Positions 10,204 to 24,400 of a stretch of 41,762 nt of DNA are shown here, piece by piece. The notes beneath the pieces are model-generated. The model saw only the letters and a list, made by a program, of their open reading frames with translations. It made no database searches and was not told the DNA's origin. Within the stretch, counting starts at the first letter, position 1. Each line of letters begins with the position of its first letter. Position numbers and translations under genes: made by a program. The stretch is from Peronospora farinosa (Eukaryota > Oomycota > Peronosporomycetes > Peronosporales > Peronosporaceae): contig CANTFK010000516.1 in NCBI GenBank assembly GCA_947646735.1, positions 1-41,762 of the forward strand, given 5' to 3'.

Positions 10204-11488
10204 GATCGACAAGTGTGATCGACGATCGTAACCTCGATCCAGAAAGCCGATCGCGAGATGTAACTGGTTACAGATCGATCGTAACCTCGATCGACGATCG
10301 TGATCGACAAGTGTGATCGACGATCGTAACCTCGATCCAGAAAGCCGATCGCGAGATGTAACTGGTTACAGATCGATCGTAACCTCGATCGACGATCGTG
10401 ATCGACAAGTGTGATCGACGATCGTAACCTCGATCCAGAAAGCCGATCGCGAGATGTAACTGGTTACAGATCGATCGTAACCTCGATCGACGATCGTGAT
10501 CGACAAGTGTGGTCGACGATCGTGACAAGTGTGATCGACGATCGTAACCTCGATCCAGAATGCCGAACGCGAGATGTAACTTGTTACAGATCGATCGTCA
10601 CCTCGATCGACGATCGTGATCGACAAGTGTGATGGACGATTGTGACAAGTGTGATCGACGATCGTAACCTCGATCCAGAAAGCCGATCGCGAGATGTAAC
10701 TGGTTACAGATCGATCGTAACCTCGATCGACGATCGTGATCGACAAGTGTGATCGACGATCGTGATCGACAAGTGTGATCGACGATCGTAACCTCGATCT
10801 AGAAAGCCGATCGCGAGATGTAACTGGTTACAGATCGATCGTAACCTCGATCGACGATCGTGATCGACAAGTGTGATCGACGATTGTGACAAGTGTGATC
10901 GACGATCGTAACCTCGATCCAGAAAGCCGATCGCGAGATGTAACTGGTTACAGATCGATCGTAACCTCGATCGACGATCGTGATCGACAAGTGTGATCGA
11001 CGATTGTGACAAGTGTGATCGACGATCGTAACCTCGATCCAGAAAGCCGATCGCGAGATGTAACTGGTTACAGATCGATCGTAACCTCGATCGACGATCG
11101 TGATCGACAAGTGTGATCGACGATCGTGATCGACAAGTGTGATCGACGATCGTGATCGACCAGTGTGATCGACGATCGTAACCTCGATCTAGAAAGCCGA
11201 TCGCGAGATGTAACTGGTTACAGATCGATCGTAACCTCGATCGACGATCGTGATCGACAAGTGTGATCGACGATCGTAACCTCGATCCAGAAAGCCGATC
11301 GCGAGATGTAACTGGTTACAGATCGATCGTAACCTCGATCGACGATCGTGATCGACAAGTGTGATCGACGATCGTAACCTCGATCCAGAAAGCCGATCGC
11401 GAGATGTAACTGGTTACAGATCGATCGTAACCTCGATCGACGATCGTGATCGACAAGTGTGATCGACGATCGTGATCGACAAGTGTGA
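10204..11488. repeat. Higher-order block, right copy of the +7585 bp pair
   Basis: This is the partner of 2619-3903 and carries the same ordered rare variants, including the gtggtcgac unit near 10510, the gatggacgattg unit near 10632 and gaccagtgt at 11158. Its left part also overlaps a second family of block copies related to 7419-8208 (offset 2302). The region is therefore a mosaic of two duplication histories. Confidence 0.85.
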
Positions 11489-13679
11489 TCGACGATCGTA
11501 ACCTCGATCTAGAAAGCCGATCGCGAGATGTAACTGGTTACAGATCGATCGTAACCTCGATCGACGATCGTGATCGACAAGTGTGATCGACGATCGTAAC
11601 CTCGATCCAGAAAGCGAGATGTAACTGGTTACAGATCGATCGTAACCTCGATCGACGATCGTGATCGACAAGTGTGATCGACGATCGTAACCTCGATCCA
11701 GAAAGCCGATCGCGAGATGTAACTGGTTACAGATCGATCGTAACCTCGATCGACGATCGTGATCGACAAGTGTGATCGACGATTGTGACAAGTGTGATCG
11801 ACGATTGTGACAAGTGTGATCGACGATCGTAACCTCGATCCAGAAAGCCGATCGCGAGATGTAACTGGTTACAGATCGATCGTAACCTCGATCGACGATC
11901 CTGATCGACAAGTGTGATCGACGATCGTAACCTCGATCCAGAGAGCCGATCGCGAGATGTAACTTGTTACAGATCGATCGTCACCTCGATCGACGATCGT
12001 GATCGACAAGTGTGATCGACGATCGTGATCGACAAGTGTGATTGACGATCGTAACCTCGATCTAGAAAGCCGATCGCAAGATATAACTGGTTACAGATCG
12101 ATCGTAACCTCGATCGACGATCGTGATCGACAAGTGTGATCGACGATCGTAACCTCGATCCAGAAAGCCGATCGCGAGATGTAACTGGTTACAGATCGAT
12201 CGTAACCTCGATCTACGATCGTGATCGACAAGTGTGATCGACGATCGTAACCTCGATCCAGAAAGCGAGATGTAACTGGTTACAGATCGATCGTAACCTC
12301 GATCGACGATCGTGATCGACAAGTGTGATCGACGATCGTGATCGACAAGTGTGATCGACGATCGTAACCTCGATCCAGAAAGCCGATCGCGAGATGTAAC
12401 TGGTTACAGATCGATCGTAACCTCGATCGACGATCCTGATCGACAAGTGTGATCGACGATCGTAACCTCGATCCAGAGAGCCGATCGCGAGATGTAACTT
12501 GTTACAGATCGATCGTCACCTCGATCGACGATCGTGATCGACAAGTGTGATCGACGATTGTGACAAGTGTGATCGACGATCGTGATCGACAAGTGTGACC
12601 GACGATCGTAACCTCGATCTAGAAAGCCGATCGCGAGATGTAACTGGTTACAGATCGATCGTAACCTCGATCGACGATCGTGATCGACAAGTGTGATCGA
12701 CGATTGTGACAAGTGTGATCGACGATCGTAACCTCGATCCAGAAAGCCGATCGCGAGATGTAACTGGTTACAGATCGATCGTAACCTCGATCGACGATCG
12801 TGATCGACAAGTGTGATCGACGATCGTGACAAGTGTGATCGACGATTGTGACAAGTGTGATCGACGATCGTAACCTCGATCCAGAAAGCCGATCGCGAGA
12901 TGTAACTGGTTACAGATCGATCGTAACCTCGATCGACGATCGTGATCGACAAGTGTGATCGACGATCGTAACCTCGATCCAGAAAGCCGATCGCGAGATG
13001 TAACTGGTTACAGATCGATCGTAACCTCGATCGACGATCGTGATCGACAAGTGTGATCGACGATCGTAACCTCGATCCAGAAAGCGAGATGTAACTGGTT
13101 ACAGATCGATCGTAACCTCGATCGACGATCGTGATCGACAAGTGTGATCGACGATCGTAACCTCGATCCAGAAAGCGAGATGTAACTGGTTACAGATCGA
13201 TCGTAACCTCGATCGACGATCGTAATCGACAAGTGTGATCGACGATCGTGATCGACAAGTGTGATCGACGATCGTAACCTCGATCCAGAGAGCCGATCGC
13301 GAGATGTAACTTGTTACAGATCGATCGTCACCTCGATCGACGATCGTGATCGACAAGTGTGATCGACGATTGTGACAAGTGTGATCGACGATCGTGATCG
13401 ACAAGTGTGATCGACGATCGTAACCTCGATCTAGAAAGCCGATCGCGAGATGTAACTGGTTACAGATCGATCGTAACCTCGATCGACGATCGTGATCGAC
13501 AAGTGTGATCGACGATCGTGATCGACAAGTGTGATCGGCGATCGTAACCTCGATCTAGAAAGCCGATCGCGAGATGTAACTGGTTACAGATCGATCGTAA
13601 CCTCGATCGACGATCGTGATCGACAAGTGTGATCGACGATCGTGACAAGTGTGATCGACGATTGTGACAAGTGTGATCG

Positions 13680-14438
13680 ACGATCGTAACCTCGATCCAG
13701 AAAGCCGATCGCGAGATGTAACTGGTTACAGATCGATCGTAACCTCGATCGACGATCGTGATCGACAAGTGTGATCGACGATCGTAACCTCGATCCAGAA
13801 AGCCGATCGCGAGATGTAACTGGTTACAGATCGATCGTAACCTCGATCGACGATCGTGATCGACAAGTGTGATCGACGATCGTAACCTCGATCCAGAAAG
13901 CGAGATGTAACTGGTTACAGATCGATCGTAACCTCGATCGACGATCGTGATCGACAAGTGTGATCGACGATCGTGATCGACAAGTGTGATCGACGATCGT
14001 AACCTCGATCCAGAAAGCGAGATGTAACTGGTTACAGATCGATCGTAACCTCGATCGACGATCGTGATCGACAAGTGTGATCGACGATTGTGACAAGTGT
14101 GATCGACGATCGTAACCTCGATCCAGAAAGCCGATCGCGAGATGTAACTGGTTACAGATCGATCGTAACCTCGATCGACGATCGTGATCGACAAGTGTGA
14201 TCGACGATTGTGACAAGTGTGATCGACGATCGTAACCTCGATCCAGAAAGCCGATCGCGAGATGTAACTGGTTACAGATCGATCGTAACCTCGATCGACG
14301 ATCGTGATCGACAAGTGTGATCGACGATTGTGACAAGTGTGATCGACGATCGTAACCTCGATCCAGAAAGCCGATCGCGAGATGTAACTGGTTACAGATC
14401 GATCGTAACCTCGATCGACGATCGTGATCGACAAGTGT
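13680..14438. repeat. Block copied from about 6065-6823 (+7615 bp)
   Basis: The block carries two 91-bp units (deletion points at 13901 and 14019, matching 6286 and 6403) and then three 120-bp units at 14079-14438. The left partner has a fourth 120-bp unit. The offset of 7615 is close to the 7585 seen for 2619-3903 and 10204-11488, but the sequence between the two pairs does not match in the same way. Confidence 0.82.
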
Positions 14439-14730
14439 GATCGACGATCGTGATCGACAAGTGTGATCGACGATCGTGATCGACAAGTGTGATTGACGAT
14501 CGTAACCTCGATCTAGAAAGCCGATCGCGAGATGTAACTGGTTACAGATCGATCGTAACTTCGATCGACGATCGTGATCGACAAGTGTGATCGACGATCG
14601 TAACCTCGATCCAGAAAGCCGATCGCGAGATGTAACTGGTTACAGATCGATCGTAACCTCGATCGACGATCGTGATCGACAAGTGTGATCGACGATCGTA
14701 ACCTCGATCCAGAAAGCCGATCGCGAGATG

Positions 14731-16703
14731 GAACTGGTTACAGATCGATCGTAACCTCGATCGACGATCGTGATCGACAAGTGTGATCGACGATCGTAAC
14801 CTCGATCCAGAAAGCCGATCGCGAGATGTAACTGGTTACAGATCGATCGTAACCTCGATCGACGATCGTGATCGACAAGTGTGATCGACGATCGTAACCT
14901 CGATCCAGAAAGCCGATCGCGAGATGTAACTGGTTACAGATCGATCGTAACCTCGATCGACGATCGTGATCGACAAGTGTGATCGACGATCGTAACCTCG
15001 ATCCAGAAAGCCGATCGCGAGATGTAACTGGTTACAGATCGATCGTAACCTCGATCGACGATCGTGATCGACAAGTGTGATCGACGATCGTAACCTCGAT
15101 CCAGAAAGCCGATCGCGAGATGTAACTGGTTACAGATCGATCGTAACCTCGATCGACGATCGTGATCGACAAGTGTGATCGACGATCGTGATCGACAAGT
15201 GTGATCGACGATCGTAACCTCGATCCAGAAAGCCGATCGCGAGATGTAACTGGTTACAGATCGATCGTAACCTCGATCGACGATCCTGATCGACAAGTGT
15301 GATCAACGATCGTAACCTCGATCCAGAGAGCCGATCGCGAGATGTAACTTGTTACAGATCGATCGTCACCTCGATCGACGATCGTGATCGACAAGTGTGA
15401 TCGACGATTGTGACAAGTGTGATCGACGATCGTAACCTCGATCCAGAAAGCCGATCGCGAGATGTAACTGGTTACAGATCGATCGTAACCTCGATCGACG
15501 ATCCTGATCGACAAGTGTGATCGACGATCGTAACCTCGATCCAGAAAGCCGATCGCGAGATGTAACTGGTTACAGATCGATCGTAACCTCGATCGACGAT
15601 CGTGATCGACAAGTGTGATCGACGATCGTAACCTCGATCCAGAAAGCCGATCGCGAGATGTAACTGGTTACAGATCGATCGTAACCTCGATCGACGATCG
15701 TGATCGACAAGTGTGATCGACGATCGTGATCGACAAGTGTGATCGACGATCGTAACCTCGATCCAGAAAGCCGATCGCGAGATGTAACTGGTTACAGATC
15801 GATCGTAACCTCGATCGACGATCCTGATCGACAAGTGTGATCGACGATCGTGATCGACAAGTGTGATCGACGATCGTAACCTCGATCCAGAAAGCCGATC
15901 GCGAGATGTAACTGGTTACAGATCGATCGTAACCTCGATCGACGATCGTGATCGACAAGTGTGATCGACGATCGTAACCTCGATCCAGAAAGCCGATCGC
16001 GAGATGTAACTGGTTACAGATCGATCGTAACCTCGATCGACGATCGTGATCGACAAGTGTGATCGACGATCGTAACCTCGATCCAGAAAGCCGATCGCGA
16101 GATGTAACTGGTTACAGATCGATCGTAACCTCGATCGACGATCGTGATCGACAAGTGTGATCGACGATCGTAACCTCGATCCAGAAAGCCGATCGCGAGA
16201 TGTAACTGGTTACAGATCGATCGTAACCTCGATCGACGATCGTGATCGACAAGTGTGATCGACGATCGTAACCTCGATCCAGAAAGCCGATCGCGAGATG
16301 TAACTGGTTACAGATCGATCGTAACCTCGATCGACGATCGTGATCGACAAGTGTGATCGACGATCGTGATCGACAAGTGTGATCGACGATCGTAACCTCG
16401 ATCCAGAAAGCCGATCGCGAGATGTAACTGGTTACAGATCGATCGTAACCTCGATCGACGATCCTGATCGACAAGTGTGATCAACGATCGTAACCTCGAT
16501 CCAGAGAGCCGATCGCGAGATGTAACTTGTTACAGATCGATCGTCACCTCGATCGACGATCGTGATCGACAAGTGTGATCGACGATTGTGACAAGTGTGA
16601 TCGACGATCGTAACCTCGATCCAGAAAGCCGATCGCGAGATGTAACTGGTTACAGATCGATCGTAACCTCGATCGACGATCCTGATCGACAAGTGTGATC
16701 GAC
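14731..16703. repeat. Duplication at offset 1178 bp
   Basis: Bases 14731-15525 match 15909-16703. A diagnostic substitution, gatcaacgatcg (15301 and 16479), occurs in both copies. The block consists of consensus 98-bp units, a 124-bp unit, a unit with gatcctgatcg, a gagagcc/acttgtt/gtcacc unit and a shortened X-Y. It is the first clear appearance of the cassette that dominates the next 17 kb. Confidence 0.85.
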
Positions 16704-17401
16704 GATCGTGATCGACAAGTGTGATCGACGATCGTAACCTCGATCCAGAAAGCCGATCGCGAGATGTAACTGGTTACAGATCGATCGTAACCTCGATCGA
16801 CGATCCTGATCGACAAGTGTGATCGACGATCGTAACCTCGATCCAGAGAGCCGATCGCGAGATGTAACTTGTTACAGATCGATCGTCACCTCGATCGACG
16901 ATCGTGATCGACAAGTGTGATCGACGATCGTGATCGACAAGTGTGATTGACGATCGTAACCTCGATCTAGAAAGCCGATCGCAAGATGTAACTGGTTACA
17001 GATCGATCGTAACCTCGATCGACGATCGTGATCGACAAGTGTGATCGACGATCGTGATCGACAAGTGTGATCGACGATCGTAACCTCGATCCAGAAAGCC
17101 GATCGCGAGATGTAACTGGTTACAGATCGATCGTAACCTCGATCGACGATCCTGATCGACAAGTGTGATCGACGATCGTAACCTCGATCCAGAGAGCCGA
17201 TCGCGAGATGTAACTTGTTACAGATCGATCGTCACCTCGATCGACGATCGTGATCGACAAGTGTGATCGACGATCGTGATCGACAAGTGTGATTGACGAT
17301 CGTAACCTCGATCTAGAAAGCCGATCGCAAGATGTAACTGGTTACAGATCGATCGTAACCTCGATCGACGATCGTGATCGACAAGTGTGATCGACGATCG
17401 T
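16683..17401. repeat. 346-bp tandem duplication
   Basis: Bases 16683-17055 match 17029-17401. The 346-bp period is three units of 98, 124 and 124 bp. Markers are gatcctgatcg (16805 and 17151), a gagagcc/acttgtt/gtcacc unit, then gattgacg with gatctag and gatcgcaagatg (16981 and 17327). Confidence 0.88.
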
Positions 17402-18803
17402 AACCTCGATCCAGAAAGCCGATCGCGAGATGTAACTGGTTACAGATCGATCGTAACTTCGATCGACGATCGTGATCGACAAGTGTGATCGACGATCGTA
17501 ACCTCGATCCAGAAAGCCGATCGCGAGATGTAACTGGTTACAGATCGATCGTAACCTCGATCGACGATCCTGATCGACAAGTGTGATCGACGATCGTAAC
17601 TTCGATCCAGAGAGCCGATCGCGAGATGTAACTTGTTACAGATCGATCGTCACCTCGATCGACGATCGTGATCGACAAGTGTGATCGACGATTGTGACAA
17701 GTGTGATCGACGATCGTAACCTCGATCCAGAAAGCCGATCGCGAGATGTAACTTGTTACAGATCGATCGTCACCTCGATCGACGATCGTGATCGACAAGT
17801 GTGATCGACGATCGTGATCGACAAGTGTGATTGACGATCGTAACCTCGATCTAGAAAGCCGATCGCAAGATGTAACTGGTTACAGATCGATCGTAACCTC
17901 GATCGACGATCGTGATCGACAAGTGTGATCGACGATCGTGATCGACAAGTGTGATCGACGATCGTAACCTCGATCCAGAAAGCCGATCGCGAGATGTAAC
18001 TGGTTACAGATCGATCGTAACCTCGATCGACGATCGTGATCGACAAGTGTGATCGACGATCGTAACCTCGATCCAGAAAGCGAGATGTAACTGGTTACAG
18101 ATCGATCGTAACCTCGATCGACGATCGTGATCGACAAGTGTGATCGACGATCGTGATCGACAAGTGTGATCGACGATCGTAACCTCGATCCAGAAAGCCG
18201 ATCGCGAGATGTAACTGGTTACAGATCGATCGTAACCTCGATCGACGATCCTGATCGACAAGTGTGATCGACGATCGTAACCTCGATCCAGAGAGCCGAT
18301 CGCGAGATGTAACTTGTTACAGATCGATCGTCACCTCGATCGACGATCGTGATCGACAAGTGTGATCGACGATTGTGACAAGTGTGATCGACGATCGTAA
18401 CCTCGATCCAGAAAGCCGATCGCGAGATGTAACTAGTTACAGATCGATCGTAACCTCGATCGACGATCGTGATCGACAAGTGTGATCGACGATCGTAACC
18501 TCGATCCAGAGAGCCGATCGCGAGATGTAACTGATTACAGATCGATCGTAACCTCGATCGACGATCGTGATCGACAAGTGTGATCGACGATCGTGATCGA
18601 CAAGTGTGATCGACGATCGTAACCTCGATCTAGAAAGCCGATCGCGAGATGTAACTGGTTACAGATCGATCGTAACCTCGATCGACGATCGTGATCGACA
18701 AGTGTGATCGACGATCGTGATCGACAAGTGTGATCGGCGATCGTAACCTCGATCTAGAAAGCCGATCGCGAGATGTAACTGGTTACAGATCGATCGTAAC
18801 CTC

Positions 18804-18907
18804 GATCGACGATCGTGATCGACAAGTGTGATCGACGATCGTGATCGACAAGTGTGATCGACGATCGTGATCGACAAGTGTGATCGACGATTGTGATCGA
18901 CAAGTGT
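18804..18907. repeat. Four consecutive X-Y 26-mers
   Basis: The X-Y doublet is repeated four times (4 x 26 bp), with one C-to-T change in the last X. Normal units have one X-Y, and 124-bp units have two. Equivalent four-copy runs are at 26834-26937 and 28644-28747. X-Y behaves as a minisatellite nested inside the larger satellite. Confidence 0.92.
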
Positions 18908-21449
18908 GATCGACGATCGTAACCTCGATCCAGAAAGCCGATCGCGAGATGTAACTGGTTACAGATCGATCGTAACCTCGATCGACGATCGTGATCGACA
19001 AGTGTGATCGACGATCGTAACCTCGATCCAGAAAGCGAGATGTAACTGGTTACAGATCGATCGTAACCTCGATCGACGATCGTGATCGACAAGTGTGATC
19101 GACGATCGTAACCTCGATCTAGAAAGCCGATCGCGAGATGTAACTGGTTACAGATCGATCGTAACCTCGATCGACGATCGTGATCGACAAGTGTGATCGA
19201 CGATCGTGATCGACAAGTGTGATCGACGATCGTGATCGACAAGTGTGATCGACGATTGTGACAAGTGTGATCGACGATCGTAACCTCGATCCAGAAAGCC
19301 GATCGCGAGATGTAACTGGTTACAGATCGATCGTAACCTCGATCGACGATCGTGATCGACAAGTGTGATCGACGATCGTAACCTCGATCCAGAAAGCGAG
19401 ATGTAACTGGTTACAGATCGATCGTAACCTCGATCGACGATCGTGATCGACAAGTGTGATCGACGATCGTGATCGACAAGTGTGATCGACGATCGTAACC
19501 TCGATCCAGAAAGCCGATCGCGAGATGTAACTGGTTACAGATCGATCGTAACCTCGATCGACGATCCTGATCGACAAGTGTGATCGACGATCGTAACCTC
19601 GATCCAGAGAGCCGATCGCGAGATGTAACTTGTTACAGATCGATCGTCACCTCGATCGACGATCGTGATCGACAAGTGTGATCGACGATTGTGACAAGTG
19701 TGATCGACGATCGTAACCTCGATCCAGAAAGCCGATCGCGAGATGTAACTTGTTACAGATCGATCGTAACCTCGATCGACGATCGTGATCGACAAGTGTG
19801 ATCGACGATCGTAACCTCGATCCAGAAAGCCGATCGCGAGATGTAACTGGTTACAGATCGATCGTAACCTCGATCGACGATCGTGATCGACAAGTGTGAT
19901 CGACGATCGTAACCTCGATCCAGAAAGCGAGATGTAACTGGTTACAGATCGATCGTAACCTCGATCGACGATCGTGATCGACAAGTGTGATCGACGATCG
20001 TGATCGACAAGTGTGATCGACGATCGTAACCTCGATCCAGAAAGCCGATCGCGAGATGTAACTGGTTACAGATCGATCGTAACCTCGATCGACGATCCTG
20101 ATCGACAAGTGTGATCGACGATCGTAACCTCGATCTAGAAAGCCGATCGCAAGATGTAACTGGTTACAGATCGATCGTAACCTCGATCGACGATCGTGAT
20201 CGACAAGTGTGATCGGCGATCGTAACCTCGATCTAGAAAGCCGATCGCGAGATGTAACTGGTTACAGATCGATCGTAACCTCGATCGACGATCGTGATCG
20301 ACAAGTGTGATCGACGATTGTGACAAGTGTGATCGACGATCGTAACCTCGATCCAGAAAGCCGATCGCGAGATGTAACTGGTTACAGATCGATCGTAACC
20401 TCGATCGACGATCGTGATCGACAAGTGTGATCGACGATCGTAACCTCGATCCAGAAAGCCGATCGCGAGATGTAACTGGTTACAGATCGATCGTAACCTC
20501 GATCGACGATCGTGATCGACAAGTGTGATCGACGATCGTAACCTCGATCCAGAAAGCGAGATGTAACTGGTTACAGATCGATCGTAACCTCGATCGACGA
20601 TCGTGATCGACAAGTGTGATCGGCGATCGTAACCTCGATCTAGAAAGCCGATCGCGAGATGTAACTGGTTACAGATCGATCGTAACCTCGATCGACGATC
20701 GTGATCGACAAGTGTGATCGACGATCGTGATCGACAAGTGTGATCGACGATCGTGATCGACAAGTGTGATCGACGATTGTGACAAGTGTGATCGACGATC
20801 GTAACCTCGATCCAGAAAGCCGATCGCGAGATGTAACTGGTTACAGATCGATCGTAACCTCGATCGACGATCGTGATCGACAAGTGTGATCGACGATCGT
20901 AACCTCGATCCAGAAAGCGAGATGTAACTGGTTACAGATCGATCGTAACCTCGATCGACGATCGTGATCGACAAGTGTGATCGACGATCGTGATCGACAA
21001 GTGTGATCGACGATCGTAACCTCGATCCAGAAAGCCGATCGCGAGATGTAACTGGTTACAGATCGATCGTAACCTCGATCGACGATCCTGATCGACAAGT
21101 GTGATCGACGATCGTAACCTCGATCCAGAGAGCCGATCGCGAGATGTAACTTGTTACAGATCGATCGTCACCTCGATCGACGATCGTGATCGACAAGTGT
21201 GATCGACGATTGTGACAAGTGTGATCGACGATCGTAACCTCGATCCAGAAAGCCGATCGCGAGATGTAACTTGTTACAGATCGATCGTAACCTCGATCGA
21301 CGATCGTGATCGACAAGTGTGATCGACGATCGTAACCTCGATCCAGAAAGCCGATCGCGAGATGTAACTGGTTACAGATCGATCGTAACCTCGATCGACG
21401 ATCGTGATCGACAAGTGTGATCGACGATCGTAACCTCGATCCAGAAAGC
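18880..21449. repeat. Duplication at offset 1521 bp
   Basis: Bases 18880-19928 match 20401-21449. Markers include 91-bp units (19035 and 20556), a three-copy X-Y run followed by a shortened X-Y, gatcctgatcg and the gagagcc/acttgtt/gtcacc unit. The copies part at 19928, where the left copy has the 7-bp deletion and the right does not. Confidence 0.82.
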
Positions 21450-24400
21450 CGATCGCGAGATGTAACTGGTTACAGATCGATCGTAACCTCGATCGACGAT
21501 CGTGATCGACAAGTGTGATCGACGATCGTGATCGACAAGTGTGATCGACGATCGTAACCTCGATCCAGAAAGCCGATCGCGAGATGTAACTGGTTACAGA
21601 TCGATCGTAACCTCGATCGACGATCCTGATCGACAAGTGTGATCGACGATCGTAACCTCGATCTAGAAAGCCGATCGCAAGATGTAACTGGTTACAGATC
21701 GATCGTAACCTCGATCGACGATCGTGATCGACAAGTGTGATCGGCGATCGTAACCTCGATCTAGAAAGCCGATCGCGAGATGTAACTGGTTACAGATCGA
21801 TCGTAACCTCGATCGACGATCGTGATCGACAAGTGTGATCGACGATCGTGATCGACAAGTGTGATCGACGATCGTGATCGACAAGTGTGATCGACGATCG
21901 TAACCTCGATCCAGAAAGCCGATCGCGAGATGTAACTGGTTACAGATCGATCGTAACCTCGATCGACGATCGTGATCGACAAGTGTGATCGACGATCGTA
22001 ACCTCGATCCAGAAAGCCGATCGCGAGATGTAACTGGTTACAGATCGATCGTAACCTCGATCGACGATCGTGATCGACAAGTGTGATCGACGATCGTAAC
22101 CTCGATCCAGAAAGCGAGATGTAACTGGTTACAGATCGATCGTAACCTCGATCGACGATCGTGATCGACAAGTGTGATCGACGATCGTGATCGACAAGTG
22201 TGATCGACGATCGTAACCTCGATCCAGAAAGCCGATCGCGAGATGTAACTGGTTACAGATCGATCGTAACCTCGATCGACGATCCTGATCGACAAGTGTG
22301 ATCGACGATCGTAACCTCGATCCAGAGAGCCGATCGCGAGATGTAACTTGTTACAGATCGATCGTCACCTCGATCGACGATCGTGATCGACAAGTGTGAT
22401 CGACGATTGTGACAAGTGTGATCGACGATCGTAACCTCGATCCAGAAAGCCGATCGCGAGATGTAACTTGTTACAGATCGATCGTCACCTCGATCGACGA
22501 TCGTGATCGACAAGTGTGATCGACGATCGTGATCGACAAGTGTGATTGACGATCGTAACCTCGATCTAGAAAGCCGATCGCAAGATGTAACTGGTTACAG
22601 ATCGATCGTAACCTCGATCGACGATCGTGATCGACAAGTGTGATCGGCGATCGTAACCTCGATCTAGAAAGCCGATCGCGAGATGTAACTGGTTACAGAT
22701 CGATCGTAACCTCGATCGACGATCGTGATCGACAAGTGTGATCGACGATCGTGATCGACAAGTGTGATCGACGATTGTGACAAGTGTGATCGACGATCGT
22801 AACCTCGATCCAGAAAGCCGATCGCGAGATGTAACTGGTTACAGATCGATCGTAACCTCGATCGACGATCGTGATCGACGATCGTGATCGACGATCGTAA
22901 CCTCGATCCAGAAAGCCGATCGAGAGATGTAACTGGTTACAGATCGATCGTAACCTCGATCGACGATCGTGATCGACAAGTGTGATCGACGATCGTGATC
23001 GACAAGTGTGATCGACGATCGTAACCTCGATCCAGAAAGCCGATCGCGAGATGGAACTGGTTACAGATCGATCGTAACCTCGATCGACGATCCTGATCGA
23101 CAAGTGTGATCGACGATCGTAACCTCGATCCAGAGAGCCGATCGCGAGATGTAACTTGTTACAGATCGATCGTCACCTCGATCGACGATCGTGATCGACA
23201 AGTGTGATCGACGATCGTGATCGACAAGTGTGATTGACGATCGTAACCTCGATCTAGAAAGCCGATCGCAAGATGTAACTGGTTACAGATCGATCGTAAC
23301 CTCGATCGACGATCGTGATCGACAAGTGTGATCGACGATCGTAACCTCGATCCAGAAAGCCGATCGCGAGATGTAACTGGTTACAGATCGATCGTAACCT
23401 CGATCGACGATCGTGATCGACAAGTGTGATCGACGATCGTAACCTCGATCCAGAAAGCGAGATGTAACTGGTTACAGATCGATCGTAACCTCGATCGACG
23501 ATCGTGATCGACAAGTGTGATCGACGATCGTGATCGACAAGTGTGATCGACGATCGTAACCTCGATCCAGAAAGCCGATCGCGAGATGTAACTGGTTACA
23601 GATCGATCGTAACCTCGATCGACGATCCTGATCGACAAGTGTGATCGACGATCGTAACCTCGATCCAGAGAGCCGATCGCGAGATGTAACTTGTTACAGA
23701 TCGATCGTCACCTCGATCGACGATCGTGATCGACAAGTGTGATCGACGATTGTGACAAGTGTGATCGACGATCGTAACCTCGATCCAGAAAGCCGATCGC
23801 GAGATGTAACTTGTTACAGATCGATCGTCACCTCGATCAACGATCGTGATCGACAAGTGTGATCGACGATCGTGATCGACAAGTGTGATTGACGATCGTA
23901 ACCTCGATCTAGAAAGCCGATCGCAAGATGTAACTGGTTACAGATCGATCGTAACCTCGATCGACGATCGTGATCGACAAGTGTGATCGACGATCGTAAC
24001 CTCGATCCAGAAACGCGAGATGTAACTGGTTACAGATCGATCGTAACCTCGATCGACGATCGTGATCGACAAGTGTGATCGACGATCGTGATCGACAAGT
24101 GTGATCGACGATCGTAACCTCGATCCAGAAAGCCGATCGCGAGATGTAACTGGTTACAGATCGATCGTAACCTCGATCGACGATCCTGATCGACAAGTGT
24201 GATCGACGATCGTAACCTCGATCCAGAGAGCCGATCGCGAGATGTAACTTGTTACAGATCGATCGTCACCTCGATCGACGATCGTGATCGACAAGTGTGA
24301 TCGACGATTGTGACAAGTGTGATCGACGATCGTAACCTCGATCCAGAAAGCCGATCGCGAGATGTAACTTGTTACAGATCGATCGTCACCTCGATCGACG

